Positions 47,993 through 57,823 of a stretch of 64,000 nt of DNA are shown piece by piece. Source of the DNA: Vibrio sp. ED004 (lineage in GTDB: Bacteria; Pseudomonadota; Gammaproteobacteria; Enterobacterales; Vibrionaceae); contig NZ_CP066149.1 of the NCBI RefSeq assembly GCF_023206395.1, forward strand, positions 2,232,001 to 2,296,000, read 5' to 3'. The position numbers and the translations under genes were made by a program. The notes under the pieces were generated by a model, which was given only the letters and a program-made list of their open reading frames with translations, was not told the DNA's origin and searched no databases. Within the stretch, counting starts at the first letter, position 1. Each line of letters opens with the position of its first letter.

Positions 47993-49318
47993 TTACTTAC
48001 TTGCTACTTTTAGACCTGCGTTTACATCAACAATGTCTTGTTCGCTTAGCGTACCAACCGCTTGACGAAGCTGAAGTACACTTAGGATGTAGTTGTAACG
48101 AGCATCTGACAGGTTTTTGTTCGCATCGTATAGACGACGAGTCGAATCAAGTACGTCAACAATCGTACGAGTACCAACATCAAAACCTGCTTCAGTTGCT
48201 TCTAGAGCAGACTGAGCAGACACTACAGATTGTTCGTAAGCGCGTAGAGCACCAATCGAAGCACTGATGTTGTTGTTGAATGCACGTACGTCTTTCACAA
48301 CGCTACGGTAAGTCGCTTCTAGATCTTCACTTGCTGCAACGTAGTTGTATTCGGCCTGTTTAGTCAAAGAAGTTGTGTTACCACCCGTGTATAGAGGTAC
48401 AACTAAGTTCAAGCCAATGTTTAGGTTGTCTTGGTCATAATCTTGAGAGCTATTTGATTGATCTGCTAGAGCATAGCTACCGTCTAACGTTAGGCTTGGT
48501 AGGTGACCAGAACTTGCTAGAGAGATGTTGTCTTTTGCTACGTCTTGAGAGATTCGTGCTGCTAGTAGGCTAAGGTTCTTTTGCTCGGCTTGTTCAACAA
48601 GAGCGGTTGCCGACTCAGAAGATTTGCTCGCTGAGAAGCGGTCAGTATCTAGGATGCTTAGGTTAGAGTGTTCTTGACCTGTAATCTCACGTAGACCTTC
48701 GTAGCTGTTAGTCAGATCGTTCTCTGCAAGAACTTCATCAGCCAAAACGCCATCGTACTGAGCTTGTGCATCATGTACATCGGTGATTGCTGAAAGACCA
48801 ACTTCAAAACGCTGCTTAGTTTGCTCTAGTTGACGAGCTACCGCTGCTTTTTCAGCACGAACAAATTCTAGGTTATCTTGAGCACGAAGTACGTCGAAGT
48901 AAGCTGTCGCGGTACGTAGAATCAACGCTTGTTGCTCTGCCGCGTATGCTGAATCAGCCTGACGAGCCGTTTTCTCGGCGGTATCTAGAGTGATCCATGA
49001 AGAGCGTTGGTAAAGTTCTTGAGAAAAACCAATCGCAGCTCCCCAAGTATTGTTATCGATACTTGAACTACCAACACCTGACGTGTCTCGATCACCACGA
49101 TTAATATCGTAGTTTGCTGTTAGGTTTATTTGAGGTAGCAAATCACTACGGCTTGACGTTACTGCTTCAAAAGCGGCATCGCGCTGCGCTGCTGAACGAA
49201 GAAGTTGTGGATCGTTCTGTTTTGCTTGGTCGTAAACTTCAGCTAGCGTATCAGCAAAAGCTGACGAACTCAGGCTGCCAATTGCTGCACTGATAAATAG
49301 TGGAAGCAGTTTCTTCAT
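47993..49318 (-). CDS. tolC: Outer membrane channel protein TolC
   Basis: A 441-residue outer-membrane exit duct for RND pumps and type I secretion. The signal peptide MKKLLPLFISAAIGSLSSSAFA (cleaved near residue 22) is followed by two homologous outer membrane efflux repeats with the long alpha-helical barrel pattern. SRSDLLPQINLTANYDI opens the first repeat and SSGHLPSLTLDGSYAL the second. Its C-terminal extension is short compared with E. coli TolC. It is monocistronic, divergent from nudF. The RND pump at the left edge of the window could use it. Confidence 0.93.
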   Translation of the reverse strand: MKKLLPLFISAAIGSLSSSAFADTLAEVYDQAKQNDPQLLRSAAQRDAAFEAVTSSRSDLLPQINLTANYDINRGDRDTSGVGSSSIDNNTWGAAIGFSQELYQRSSWITLDTAEKTARQADSAYAAEQQALILRTATAYFDVLRAQDNLEFVRAEKAAVARQLEQTKQRFEVGLSAITDVHDAQAQYDGVLADEVLAENDLTNSYEGLREITGQEHSNLSILDTDRFSASKSSESATALVEQAEQKNLSLLAARISQDVAKDNISLASSGHLPSLTLDGSYALADQSNSSQDYDQDNLNIGLNLVVPLYTGGNTTSLTKQAEYNYVAASEDLEATYRSVVKDVRAFNNNISASIGALRAYEQSVVSAQSALEATEAGFDVGTRTIVDVLDSTRRLYDANKNLSDARYNYILSVLQLRQAVGTLSEQDIVDVNAGLKVASK

Positions 49319-49545
49319 TTTCCTATTCCTGCCTTTTATGGAATTTTCTTTAAAAGAGTTTAACCCAGTTTGGTGGTAATTTACTCGAAACTTTGCACTT
49401 TTTTACATTTAACTGTCCACTTGTGCAATATTTATTTTTTAAAACTTAACTTTAATTATAAATTTTATATAAAAAGTTGAACCTTATCCTTGGTAGTTAA
49501 CTCGGACAATGAGTAAACTATAAAGATCACTTAGTGAGGTACCAA

Positions 49546-50175
49546 ATGCAACAGTATGACAATCAACGACATGAGTTTACTCCGCAAGATGTGGAAATAG
49601 TCTCAAAAGAGACGCTGTTTCGTGGTTTTTTCAAAATGGTTAAGTACACATTTAAACATAGACTGTTTGAGGGAGGCTGGAGCCAACCAATACAGCGTGA
49701 GATGTTTGAGCGTGGTCATGCTGCCGCTTTGCTACCTTATGATCCCGTGCGTGATGAAGTGGTGATCGTCGAACAGATTCGTGTCGGTGCCTTAGAGCAT
49801 GAGAACCCATGGCAATACGAAATTGTTGCCGGGATCATTGATACCGATGAATCACCGCAAGACGTTGCCCGTCGTGAGGCGATGGAAGAAGCGGGAGTCG
49901 AAGTCGGATCTGTGTTGCCTATTACTTCGTATTACCCTTCATCTGGTGGTTGCTCAGAAAAGCTCGACGTTTTTGTTGGCTGCGTTGATGCCACGACAGC
50001 AAAAGGGGTGCACGGACTGGATTACGAAGGTGAAGACATTCGTGTACAAGTGATGAGTCGCGAAGCCGCTTATCAGTTAGTAAAAGACGGTGTGTTTGAA
50101 AATGGAGCCACGATCATTGCGCTACAGTGGCTACAATTGAACTACCAAGAATTACAGTCAGAGTGGATAGATTAA
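49546..50175 (+). CDS. nudF: ADP-ribose diphosphatase NudF (Nudix)
   Basis: A 209-residue Nudix hydrolase that cleaves ADP-ribose to AMP and ribose-5-phosphate. The Nudix box is complete: GIIDTDESPQDVARREAMEE followed by AGVEVG (GX5EX7REUXEEXGU). Upstream, PYDPVRDEVVIVEQIRVGA and the later YYPSSGGCSEKLDVFVG loop fit NudF. ATG 49546 has GAGG six bases upstream and is preferred to GTG 49534. It starts the nudF-yqiB-cpdA-yqiA cluster next to parE, as in E. coli. Confidence 0.93.
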   Translation: MQQYDNQRHEFTPQDVEIVSKETLFRGFFKMVKYTFKHRLFEGGWSQPIQREMFERGHAAALLPYDPVRDEVVIVEQIRVGALEHENPWQYEIVAGIIDTDESPQDVARREAMEEAGVEVGSVLPITSYYPSSGGCSEKLDVFVGCVDATTAKGVHGLDYEGEDIRVQVMSREAAYQLVKDGVFENGATIIALQWLQLNYQELQSEWID

Positions 50176-50179
50176 CGTC

Positions 50180-50620
50180 ATGCCAAATATAGCGGTCAAA
50201 AAACCGTATCATGTTGATCTTGCTGAATTGATGCGAGTTTACGAGACTAACTATGCCAAACTTAACGCTTTGTTACCGGTTGGGCATGAGGTTGGTGACG
50301 TTCGCTGTTACCAAGCCGTTAATATGGTGTATCAATTGACAGTGAATGAGGTCACAAAATACACCACATTAATAGATATATGTCAGAGTGACGCGATGCC
50401 AGTGTTTCCTTTGCCAAAAATGTCTGTCAGGCTATATCACGACGCTCGAGTTGCAGAAGTGTGCGCTAGCGGGGATTTTTCGCGTGTCAAAGCGAAATAT
50501 GACTATCCCAACACTAAGCTTCTGCAAAAGGACGAGAAATTTCAATTGAATAAATTTCTTGGGGAATGGTTAACGTTTTGTTTAAAAACTGGTATCAGCC
50601 GAACCCCAATTGCCTTTTAA
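50180..50620 (+). CDS. DUF1249 family protein (YqiB-like)
   Basis: A 146-residue conserved protein of unknown function. It contains LAELMRVYETNYAKLNALLP, the conserved MSVRLYHDARVAEVC strand and a C-terminal KFQLNKFLGEWLTFCL helix, all typical of DUF1249. It starts four bases after nudF and is surely cotranscribed. E. coli yqiB is in the same place between nudF and cpdA. No catalytic residues can be named. Confidence 0.9.
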   Translation: MPNIAVKKPYHVDLAELMRVYETNYAKLNALLPVGHEVGDVRCYQAVNMVYQLTVNEVTKYTTLIDICQSDAMPVFPLPKMSVRLYHDARVAEVCASGDFSRVKAKYDYPNTKLLQKDEKFQLNKFLGEWLTFCLKTGISRTPIAF

Positions 50621-50678
50621 TTGAGCCTATTTAAGAACACTTTAAAGTCTAAACAGTAACGTATCTGGATTTGTTATT

Positions 50679-51503
50679 TTGGAATTATCACACACTTCAA
50701 AATTTGATGAGAGCAGTATTAAGCTTGTACAGCTAACGGACACGCATTTATTTGCGCCGAGCAATGGCAGCTTATTAAGCATCAACACTCAAGATAGCTT
50801 TCGTGCTGTAGTCGATGGCATTGTTAGTCAGGGCTTTGACTATCAAGCGATCTTAGCGACGGGTGATATCTCGCAAGATCACAGTGCTGAGTCTTACCAG
50901 AAATTTGAGTCAGGGATTCAGCCTTTAGAAAAGCCTTGTTACTGGCTTCCGGGCAACCATGACTTCAAGCCGAATATGGGCAGCGTATTACCATCTCCAC
51001 AAATTCAATGCGTTGAGCATGTCTTGCTAGGTGATAACTGGCAGATGGTGATGTTGGACTCGCAAGTCGTGGGTGTGCCTCACGGGCGACTCAGTGATCA
51101 ACAGCTCGATCTACTCGAGCAAAAACTATCAGAATTCCCAGAACGCAATACCTTGGTTCTATTGCACCATCATCCGCTTTTGGTTGGTAGTGCATGGTTG
51201 GATCAACACAATCTTAAAGATGCAGATCAGTTTTGGGATGTGGTTCAACAACACACCAATGTGAAAGCCGTGTTGTGTGGTCATGTTCACCAAGACATGA
51301 ATCGAGACCATCATGGTGTACAAGTCATGGCAACACCGTCGACTTGTGTTCAATTCAAACCTAACTCGAATGACTTTGCGGTGGATACTTTGTCTCCAGG
51401 TTGGCGAGAGATTGAATTGCATCAAGATGGCACGGTGACCACGCAAGTTCGCCGTTTACCTCATGGGCAATTCCTACCTGACTTTGCTGCAGGCGGTTAT
51501 TAA
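50679..51503 (+). CDS. cpdA: 3',5'-cyclic AMP phosphodiesterase
   Basis: A 274-residue class III cyclic nucleotide phosphodiesterase of the calcineurin-like metallophosphoesterase fold. It lowers cAMP and so tempers CRP activity. The metal-binding blocks are in order: LTDTHL, ATGDISQDHS, LPGNHDFK, LLHHHPL and VLCGHVHQD. The only suitable start is TTG 50679 (MELSHTSKFDE), which may be one or two codons out. Its stop overlaps the next gene (TAATG). Confidence 0.92.
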   Translation: MELSHTSKFDESSIKLVQLTDTHLFAPSNGSLLSINTQDSFRAVVDGIVSQGFDYQAILATGDISQDHSAESYQKFESGIQPLEKPCYWLPGNHDFKPNMGSVLPSPQIQCVEHVLLGDNWQMVMLDSQVVGVPHGRLSDQQLDLLEQKLSEFPERNTLVLLHHHPLLVGSAWLDQHNLKDADQFWDVVQQHTNVKAVLCGHVHQDMNRDHHGVQVMATPSTCVQFKPNSNDFAVDTLSPGWREIELHQDGTVTTQVRRLPHGQFLPDFAAGGY

Positions 51504-52108
51504 TGACTGGCACCGATAAACAAACAGTTAAGCCATCACTGCTTCTTTATATTCACGGATTTAACAGCTCATCACGTTCCCACAAGGCGACGGTGATGGC
51601 AGATTACTGTGCAGAGCATCGCGCTGATATCAAGGTGATTACCCCTCAACTGCCGAGTTTTCCTCAGCAAGCGGCACTTCATTTGCAAACGCTAGTGGAG
51701 CAATATAAAGATCAGTACCAGATCGCATTAGTCGGCAGCTCGTTGGGTGGCTACCTTTCAACATGGCTTAATAGTCACTATGGTTTTAAAGCAGTTGTCG
51801 TTAACCCTGCAGTGAAGCCTTATGAGTTGTTGGCTGACTATTTAGGTGAGCAAGTAAACCCATACACAGATGAACGATATGTACTGGAAACAAAGCATAT
51901 TGATGAATTGAAGGCGTTAGATGTGCCGGCTATCGAAAAGCCGAGCGACTTCTGGCTGCTTCAGCAAACGGAAGACGAAGTTCTGGATTACCGACAAGCG
52001 GTAGAGAAGTACCAAGGTGCAACACAGACAGTAGAAGAGGGTGGGGATCATAGCTTTGTTGATTTTGAACGCTACCCACAGCAAATCATCACCTTTCTAA
52101 ATCTTTAA
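51503..52108 (+). CDS. yqiA: YqiA-type esterase (alpha/beta hydrolase)
   Basis: A 201-residue esterase of the UPF0227 alpha/beta fold. The oxyanion segment LLYIHGFNSSSRSHKA, the nucleophile elbow LVGSSLGGYLSTWL (Ser) and the final His in EEGGDHSFVDFERY give a complete triad. Translation is coupled to cpdA. E. coli yqiA lies between cpdA and parE, as here. The enzyme hydrolyses short acyl esters in vitro; the natural substrate is unknown. Confidence 0.9.
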   Translation: MTGTDKQTVKPSLLLYIHGFNSSSRSHKATVMADYCAEHRADIKVITPQLPSFPQQAALHLQTLVEQYKDQYQIALVGSSLGGYLSTWLNSHYGFKAVVVNPAVKPYELLADYLGEQVNPYTDERYVLETKHIDELKALDVPAIEKPSDFWLLQQTEDEVLDYRQAVEKYQGATQTVEEGGDHSFVDFERYPQQIITFLNL

Positions 52109-52262
52109 TCTGTTCCACCAATCGAGTGATTTTCTCTTGTTTGCCTGTTATTTCATCTATCAATGGTGAAATATCATAGTTTGATGTCTTAGTTTTTGAA
52201 CTAGCTTGACATCATTACTCAGCTTCCAGACTATATTCCCCAATACTTCGCTCGTTCGCTCT

Positions 52263-52280
52263 ACTATGACGGTTCATAGT
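52263..52280. repeat. 7-bp inverted repeat upstream of parE
   Basis: ACTATGA-CGGT-TCATAGT, 68 bases before the parE start. It could be a small hairpin or an operator. Confidence 0.35.
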
Positions 52281-52347
52281 AATGATTCTGCTTTAGTGAA
52301 ACTAGAGCCAGCGAACTGACGCAAACTTTTTGAGTAAACTCCGTATT

Positions 52348-54228
52348 ATGACTGAACAATATAATGCAAAAGACCTCGAGGTACTTGAAGGTCTCGATCC
52401 TGTGCGACACCGCCCGGGAATGTATACCGAGACAGAAAGACCTAACCACCTTGCCCAAGAAGTCATTGATAACTCGGTCGATGAAGCACTAGCGGGACAC
52501 GCTAAGAAGATCAAAGTTGTGCTTCATGCAGACCAATCGTTAGAAGTTACCGATGACGGCCGTGGTATGCCCGTTGATATCCACCCTGAAAAAGGGATCT
52601 CAGGTGTTGAGCTGATCTTAACTAAGCTCCACTCTGGCGGTAAATTCTCAAACAACAACTACAAGTTCTCTGGTGGTTTGCACGGGGTAGGTATCTCGGT
52701 TGTAAACGCACTATCAAAACGTGTTGAAGTGACCGTTCGTCGAGAAGGTCAGGTTCACGAGATCGCACTTGAAGGTGGTCATGCAGTAACAGAACTGACT
52801 GTAACAGGCACTTGTGGTCATCGTAACAGCGGTACATCAGTCCACTTCTGGCCTGATCCAAAATACTTCGACAGCCCTAAATTTTCGACACTTCGCCTTA
52901 TCAACAACCTACGAGCAAAAGCAGTACTTTGCCCAGGTTTAGAAATCACTTTTGTCGACAAAGTTGGTGGTGAAGAGCACAAATGGTTCTATGAAGATGG
53001 TCTAAAAGACTACCTTGCTGAAGGCGTGAAAGGTTATACCCTGTTGCCAGAAGAACCTTATGTGGGTGAGTTCGTTGCTGAAACGGAAATGGCTAACTGG
53101 GCTATTATCTGGCAACCAGAAGGCGGTGATATGATCACCGAGAGTTACGTGAACTTAGTACCGACCAAGCAAGGTGGTACACACGTAAACGGCCTTCGCC
53201 AAGGTCTGCTTGATGCAATGCGTGAGTTCTGTGAATTCCGTAATCTACTGCCACGTGGTGTAAAGCTAACGGGTGATGACATCTTCGATCGTTGTTCATA
53301 CGTTCTGTCGGTGAAGATGCAAGATCCTCAGTTTGCTGGTCAAACAAAAGAGCGTCTATCGTCTCGTCAAACCGCAGCATTTGTTTCCGGTGTGGTAAAA
53401 GATGCGTTCAGCCTATGGTTGAATGAAAAACCGCAATTGGCAGAGCAGCTAGCTGAAGCTTGTATTGCCAATGCTCACCGCCGTATGCGCGCGAGCAAAA
53501 AGGTTGTGCGTAAGAAAATCGCATCTGGCCCAGCACTGCCGGGGAAACTAACTGACTGTTCGGTTCAAGATTTAAGCCGTACCGAAATCTTCTTCGTGGA
53601 AGGGGACTCGGCGGGTGGTTCTGCTAAGCAAGCTCGCGATCGTGAGTTCCAAGCGGTAATGCCACTGCGCGGTAAGATTCTAAATACGTGGGAAGTGTCA
53701 GCAGACCAAGTTCTGGCTTCACAAGAAGTGCACGATATCTCAGTTGCTTTGGGCATTGACCCAGACAACGACGATTTATCAGGCCTGCGTTACGGTAAGA
53801 TCTGTATCCTTGCCGATGCGGACTCGGATGGTCTTCATATCGCAACACTTCTATGTGCGCTATTCACTCGTCACTTCAGTGCATTAGTTGAAGCGGGTCA
53901 TATCTATGTAGCAATGCCGCCACTGTATCGTATCGACTGTGGTAAAGAGGTGTTCTACGCATTGGATGATGATGAAAAAGATGGCGTGCTTGAGCGTTTG
54001 TCTAAGAAGAAATCCAAAATCAACGTACAACGATTCAAAGGTCTGGGTGAGATGAACCCACTTCAGTTGCGCGAAACCACCATGGATCCAAACACTCGTC
54101 GCCTTGTTCAATTAACCATTGATGACAACGAAGCGACTCTTGAGATGATGGACATGCTGCTAGGTAAAAAGCGTGCTGATGATCGCCGCACATGGCTACA
54201 GACTAACGGTGATATGGCCGAGGTATAA
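52348..54228 (+). CDS. parE: DNA topoisomerase IV subunit B
   Basis: A 626-residue ATPase subunit of topoisomerase IV, which separates daughter chromosomes. The GHKL domain shows QEVIDNSVDEALAGHA, DDGRGMPVDIH and GGLHGVGISVVNALS. The TOPRIM domain has FFVEGDSAGGSAKQARDR and ILADADSDGLHIATL (metal Asp pair). ATG 52348 (MTEQYNAKDLEVLEG) lines up with E. coli ParE; the TTG at 52330 would add six residues. parC follows three bases after its stop, so the two subunits are made together. Confidence 0.96.
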   Translation: MTEQYNAKDLEVLEGLDPVRHRPGMYTETERPNHLAQEVIDNSVDEALAGHAKKIKVVLHADQSLEVTDDGRGMPVDIHPEKGISGVELILTKLHSGGKFSNNNYKFSGGLHGVGISVVNALSKRVEVTVRREGQVHEIALEGGHAVTELTVTGTCGHRNSGTSVHFWPDPKYFDSPKFSTLRLINNLRAKAVLCPGLEITFVDKVGGEEHKWFYEDGLKDYLAEGVKGYTLLPEEPYVGEFVAETEMANWAIIWQPEGGDMITESYVNLVPTKQGGTHVNGLRQGLLDAMREFCEFRNLLPRGVKLTGDDIFDRCSYVLSVKMQDPQFAGQTKERLSSRQTAAFVSGVVKDAFSLWLNEKPQLAEQLAEACIANAHRRMRASKKVVRKKIASGPALPGKLTDCSVQDLSRTEIFFVEGDSAGGSAKQARDREFQAVMPLRGKILNTWEVSADQVLASQEVHDISVALGIDPDNDDLSGLRYGKICILADADSDGLHIATLLCALFTRHFSALVEAGHIYVAMPPLYRIDCGKEVFYALDDDEKDGVLERLSKKKSKINVQRFKGLGEMNPLQLRETTMDPNTRRLVQLTIDDNEATLEMMDMLLGKKRADDRRTWLQTNGDMAEV

Positions 54229-54231
54229 TGG

Positions 54232-56490
54232 ATGTCTAACGAAATTACATTTGATGGCGTTGAACAGTTGCCAATGCGCAAGTTCACCGAAGACGCCTAC
54301 TTAAACTACTCAATGTACGTGATCATGGATCGTGCATTGCCTTATATCGGTGACGGCCTTAAGCCTGTACAGCGTCGTATTATCTATGCGATGTCTGAGC
54401 TTGGTTTATCAGCTGCTTCGAAATATAAAAAATCAGCACGTACCGTTGGTGACGTACTAGGTAAGTACCACCCACACGGTGACTCTGCTTGTTACGAAGC
54501 CATGGTACTGATGGCGCAGCCGTTCTCTTACCGCTACCCATTGGTAGATGGTCAAGGTAACTGGGGTGCTCCGGATGATCCGAAATCATTCGCTGCAATG
54601 CGTTATACTGAAGCAAAACTGTCTAAGTTTGCTGAAGTTCTGCTGGGTGAATTAGGCCAAGGCACGGTTGAATGGCAGCCAAACTTTGATGGCACGATGA
54701 AAGAGCCACAAATGTTGCCAGCACGTCTGCCTCATATCCTACTGAACGGTATCACGGGTATCGCGGTAGGTATGGCTACCGACATTCCACCACACAACGT
54801 GCGTGAGATTGCGGACGCAACCATTAAGCTGATTGATAGCCCTAAATCTGAGCTATCGGACATCATGGAAAGCGTGCAAGGTCCTGACTATCCAACAGAA
54901 GCTGAGATCATCTCTCCGAAGTCGGATATCGAAAAGATCTACAAAACAGGCCGAGGCAGCATCAAGATGCGCGCTGTTTGGCATAAAGAAGGCTCTGATA
55001 TTGTTATCACAGCTCTGCCTCATCAAGTGTCAGGCGCTAAACTGCTTGAGCAAATCGCTAACCAGATGCGCGCTAAGAAGCTACCAATGGTTGACGATCT
55101 GCGTGACGAGTCGGATCACGAGAACCCAACGCGTATCGTAGTGGTTCCTCGTTCGAATCGTATCGATTGTGATCAGCTGATGAGTCACCTGTTTGCTTCG
55201 ACGGATCTAGAGAAGAACTTCCGAGTTAACTTGAACATGATTGGCTTAGACAATCGTCCTCAAGTTAAAGGTCTGGTTCAAATCCTGAAAGAGTGGATTG
55301 AGTTCCGACGCACAACAGTTCGTCGTCGTCTGCAATACCGTCTAGACAAAGTATTAGCTCGCCTACACATCTTAGAAGGCTTGCTGGTTGCTTACCTCAA
55401 TATTGATGAAGTGATTGAAATCATTCGTACAGAAGACGAACCATGTCCTGTACTGATGAGCCGCTTCAATATTACTGAGACACAAGCAAACGCTATCTTA
55501 GATATTAAACTTCGTAACTTAGCTAAGTTAGAAGAGTTTAAGATTCGTGCCGAGCAAGAAGAGCTTGAAGCGGAACGCGATAAGCTTGAAAAACTACTGG
55601 GTTCTGAGCGTCGTCTAAACACCCTGATCAAGAAAGAAATCCAAGCGGATGCCGAGAAATATGGTGACGATCGTCGTTCTCCATTGGTAGAACGCGCAGA
55701 AGCGAAAGCGCTAACAGAGCGTGACCTTGTTCCTAGTGAGCCAATCACGGTTGTGCTGTCTGAGAAAGGTTGGATTCGTCATGCGAAAGGGCATGAGGTT
55801 GACGCTGAGGGCTTGAACTACAAGTCAGGTGATAAATTCTTAGCGAGCGCTAAGGGTAAGAGTAACCAACAAGCGGTGTTCCTAGGCAGTGATGGCCGAA
55901 GCTACTCCCTTGAATCTCATTCATTACCGTCGGCACGAAGCCAAGGTGAGCCGATTACAGGTCGCCTGAACGTGAGCCCTGGTACTTCTATTCGCCAAGT
56001 GGTGATGGGAGAGAATGAGCAGCTATGGTTAGTCGGTTCTGATGCCGGATACGGCTTTGTTTGTAAGGGCAGTGATCTGCTTTCGAAGAACAAGAGCGGT
56101 AAAGCGTTAGTTAACTTGCCACAGTCTTCTGAAGTGATGATGCCAAGCCCGATTGCTGATTTGGACAGTAACCAGATTCTAGCGATTACGAACCAAGGAC
56201 GTATGTTGTTGTTCCCGATTAAAGACCTACCTCAACTGAGTAAAGGTAAGGGTAACAAGATCATCAACATCCCTTCTGCGAAAGCAAAAGAGCGTGAAGA
56301 GTTTGTATCGCACTTGATGGCTATCCCAGAGAATGCGACGCTGACTATCTACGCGGGTAAACGTAAGCTTGGTTTGAAACCATCGGATCTCGAGAACTTC
56401 CGTGGTGAGCGTGGTCGTCGTGGTGGGTTACTGCCGAGAGGACTACAGCGAGTGACTCGTATCGATATCGATGAGCCAAGTGAGTCATAG
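54232..56490 (+). CDS. parC: DNA topoisomerase IV subunit A
   Basis: A 752-residue DNA-cleaving subunit. The quinolone-resistance region reads [20 protein letters not shown], with the wild-type Ser and Glu at the positions matching E. coli Ser80 and Glu84, so no target-site resistance is visible. The catalytic Tyr is in [10 protein letters not shown] after a conserved Arg. The coiled coil (about 425-475) and the five-bladed C-terminal pinwheel (for example [21 protein letters not shown]) follow. GAGG in the parE end serves as ribosome site. A terminator follows. Confidence 0.96.
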   Translation: MSNEITFDGVEQLPMRKFTEDAYLNYSMYVIMDRALPYIGDGLKPVQRRIIYAMSELGLSAASKYKKSARTVGDVLGKYHPHGDSACYEAMVLMAQPFSYRYPLVDGQGNWGAPDDPKSFAAMRYTEAKLSKFAEVLLGELGQGTVEWQPNFDGTMKEPQMLPARLPHILLNGITGIAVGMATDIPPHNVREIADATIKLIDSPKSELSDIMESVQGPDYPTEAEIISPKSDIEKIYKTGRGSIKMRAVWHKEGSDIVITALPHQVSGAKLLEQIANQMRAKKLPMVDDLRDESDHENPTRIVVVPRSNRIDCDQLMSHLFASTDLEKNFRVNLNMIGLDNRPQVKGLVQILKEWIEFRRTTVRRRLQYRLDKVLARLHILEGLLVAYLNIDEVIEIIRTEDEPCPVLMSRFNITETQANAILDIKLRNLAKLEEFKIRAEQEELEAERDKLEKLLGSERRLNTLIKKEIQADAEKYGDDRRSPLVERAEAKALTERDLVPSEPITVVLSEKGWIRHAKGHEVDAEGLNYKSGDKFLASAKGKSNQQAVFLGSDGRSYSLESHSLPSARSQGEPITGRLNVSPGTSIRQVVMGENEQLWLVGSDAGYGFVCKGSDLLSKNKSGKALVNLPQSSEVMMPSPIADLDSNQILAITNQGRMLLFPIKDLPQLSKGKGNKIINIPSAKAKEREEFVSHLMAIPENATLTIYAGKRKLGLKPSDLENFRGERGRRGGLLPRGLQRVTRIDIDEPSES

Positions 56491-56518
56491 AGACGCTTGA
56501 AAGTATCTTCGGATAAAA

Positions 56519-56547
56519 GAAAACCCAGCCTGAGAGCTGGGTTTTTT
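56519..56547 (+). terminator. parC terminator
   Basis: AAAACCCAGC pairs with GCTGGGTTTT, followed by T's. It may also serve degS from the other side. Confidence 0.9.
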
Positions 56548-56600
56548 GTATCTGTATTCTTTTGTATTCGTACTTTAACGGTTACCTGTAAGCGTTTAGC

Positions 56601-57665
56601 CTACAAACGAGTATCTTCAGCGATGGTGACCTTAAGAGTCTTGTTCTCACCCTGGCGTAAAATACCGACATCAATAACCGTGCCCGGGCGTAAGTCAGTA
56701 ACAATGTCCATCACGCTCTGACGTCCATTAACTTGGGTGTTGTTGATGCTAACGATGATATCTTGCGCTTCAAAGCCTGCATCAGCTGCAGGCCCGTTCG
56801 GGTCTATACCCAGTACAACAATCCCGCCGATATTTTTAGTACCAAGTAAACGTGACGTGACTGAATTGATGTCTTGTCCGTCGATACCGATATAACCACG
56901 AATCACACGACCATCAGCGATGATCTTCTCCATGATTTTATTCGCCAGTGGGTAAGGGATAGCAAACGAGATTCCGTAGGTTTCCATATCCGTAGCTTGC
57001 TGGAAAGAAGCGGTGTTGATGCCAACTAACTCACCTTGTGAATTAACCAGTGCACCACCAGAGTTACCTTCATTGATCGCCGCATCGGTTTGGATAAAGG
57101 CTTGATGGCCATCGGCACTGATCGAAGAGCGACCCGTTGCTGAGATGATGCCGAAGGTTGTTGTTTGGCCTAGGTTATATGGGTTACCGATCGCCAGTAC
57201 GACATCACCGACATTAGCTTTGTAGCTTGGGTTTAATGGAATTACTGGTAGGTTGTCACCGCTGACTCTCAGTATCGCGATATCGGTGCGTTTGTCTGAG
57301 CCGACAAGTTGTGCTGCGGCTACTCGGCCATCCTGAAGTGCCACTACGATTTGGTCAGCTTGAGCCACCACATGGAAGTTGGTAATGATGTAGCCTTTCT
57401 CGCTGACAATTACCCCAGAACCCAAACCTTGAGTGAGCAGTTTGTTGCGATCGCTTTCAGCGTATTTACGGCTATAAATGTTAACCACAGCGGGTGCCGC
57501 GCGGCGAACTGCTTGGTTAAATGAAATCTGAAGAGAGCCAATGTTATCGACTTTAGGGCTAGTGACGTCAGCAACAATCGCTGGTCTTAAGCTCGGGAAT
57601 GCGAGAAGAATAAGCGCCGCTGAAACGAGTCCAAGGGAAATAGAACGAAATAGAAAGGACAGCAT
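56601..57665 (-). CDS. degS: Site-1 stress protease DegS
   Basis: A 354-residue trypsin-like protease anchored in the inner membrane. It senses unfolded outer-membrane proteins through its PDZ domain and starts RseA cleavage, releasing sigma-E. An N-terminal anchor (about 5-25) is not a cleaved signal. The triad is His in IITNFHVVAQAD, Asp in RTDIAILRV and Ser in NEGNSGGALVN. One PDZ domain (about 255-350) follows, in contrast to the two in DegQ. It is next to degQ with 158 bases between, the usual pairing. Confidence 0.94.
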   Translation of the reverse strand: MLSFLFRSISLGLVSAALILLAFPSLRPAIVADVTSPKVDNIGSLQISFNQAVRRAAPAVVNIYSRKYAESDRNKLLTQGLGSGVIVSEKGYIITNFHVVAQADQIVVALQDGRVAAAQLVGSDKRTDIAILRVSGDNLPVIPLNPSYKANVGDVVLAIGNPYNLGQTTTFGIISATGRSSISADGHQAFIQTDAAINEGNSGGALVNSQGELVGINTASFQQATDMETYGISFAIPYPLANKIMEKIIADGRVIRGYIGIDGQDINSVTSRLLGTKNIGGIVVLGIDPNGPAADAGFEAQDIIVSINNTQVNGRQSVMDIVTDLRPGTVIDVGILRQGENKTLKVTIAEDTRL

Positions 57666-57761
57666 GTTTCCCTCTTCAACAAGTAAGGTGTGAAGCCTCC
57701 GTAGATGGATGACTGACTTGATTACTAGTGAAGCATAGCATTTTGATTCATCTAAAGAAAA

Positions 57762-57806
57762 GGGAGACTGAGTAAGTTTAAAGCAAACTTACCGAGCCTC
57801 CCTGTT
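57762..57806 (-). terminator. Likely degQ terminator
   Basis: On the minus strand, GGGAG...GTAAGTTT pairs with AAACTTAC...CTCCC with two internal mismatches, then TTTTCTTT follows. Confidence 0.65.
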
Positions 57807-57823
57807 ATTACGCTGACGTATGA

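Noticed and set aside
54469..54530. Fluoroquinolone resistance change in ParC
   Set aside because: The Ser and Glu at the key positions are wild type.
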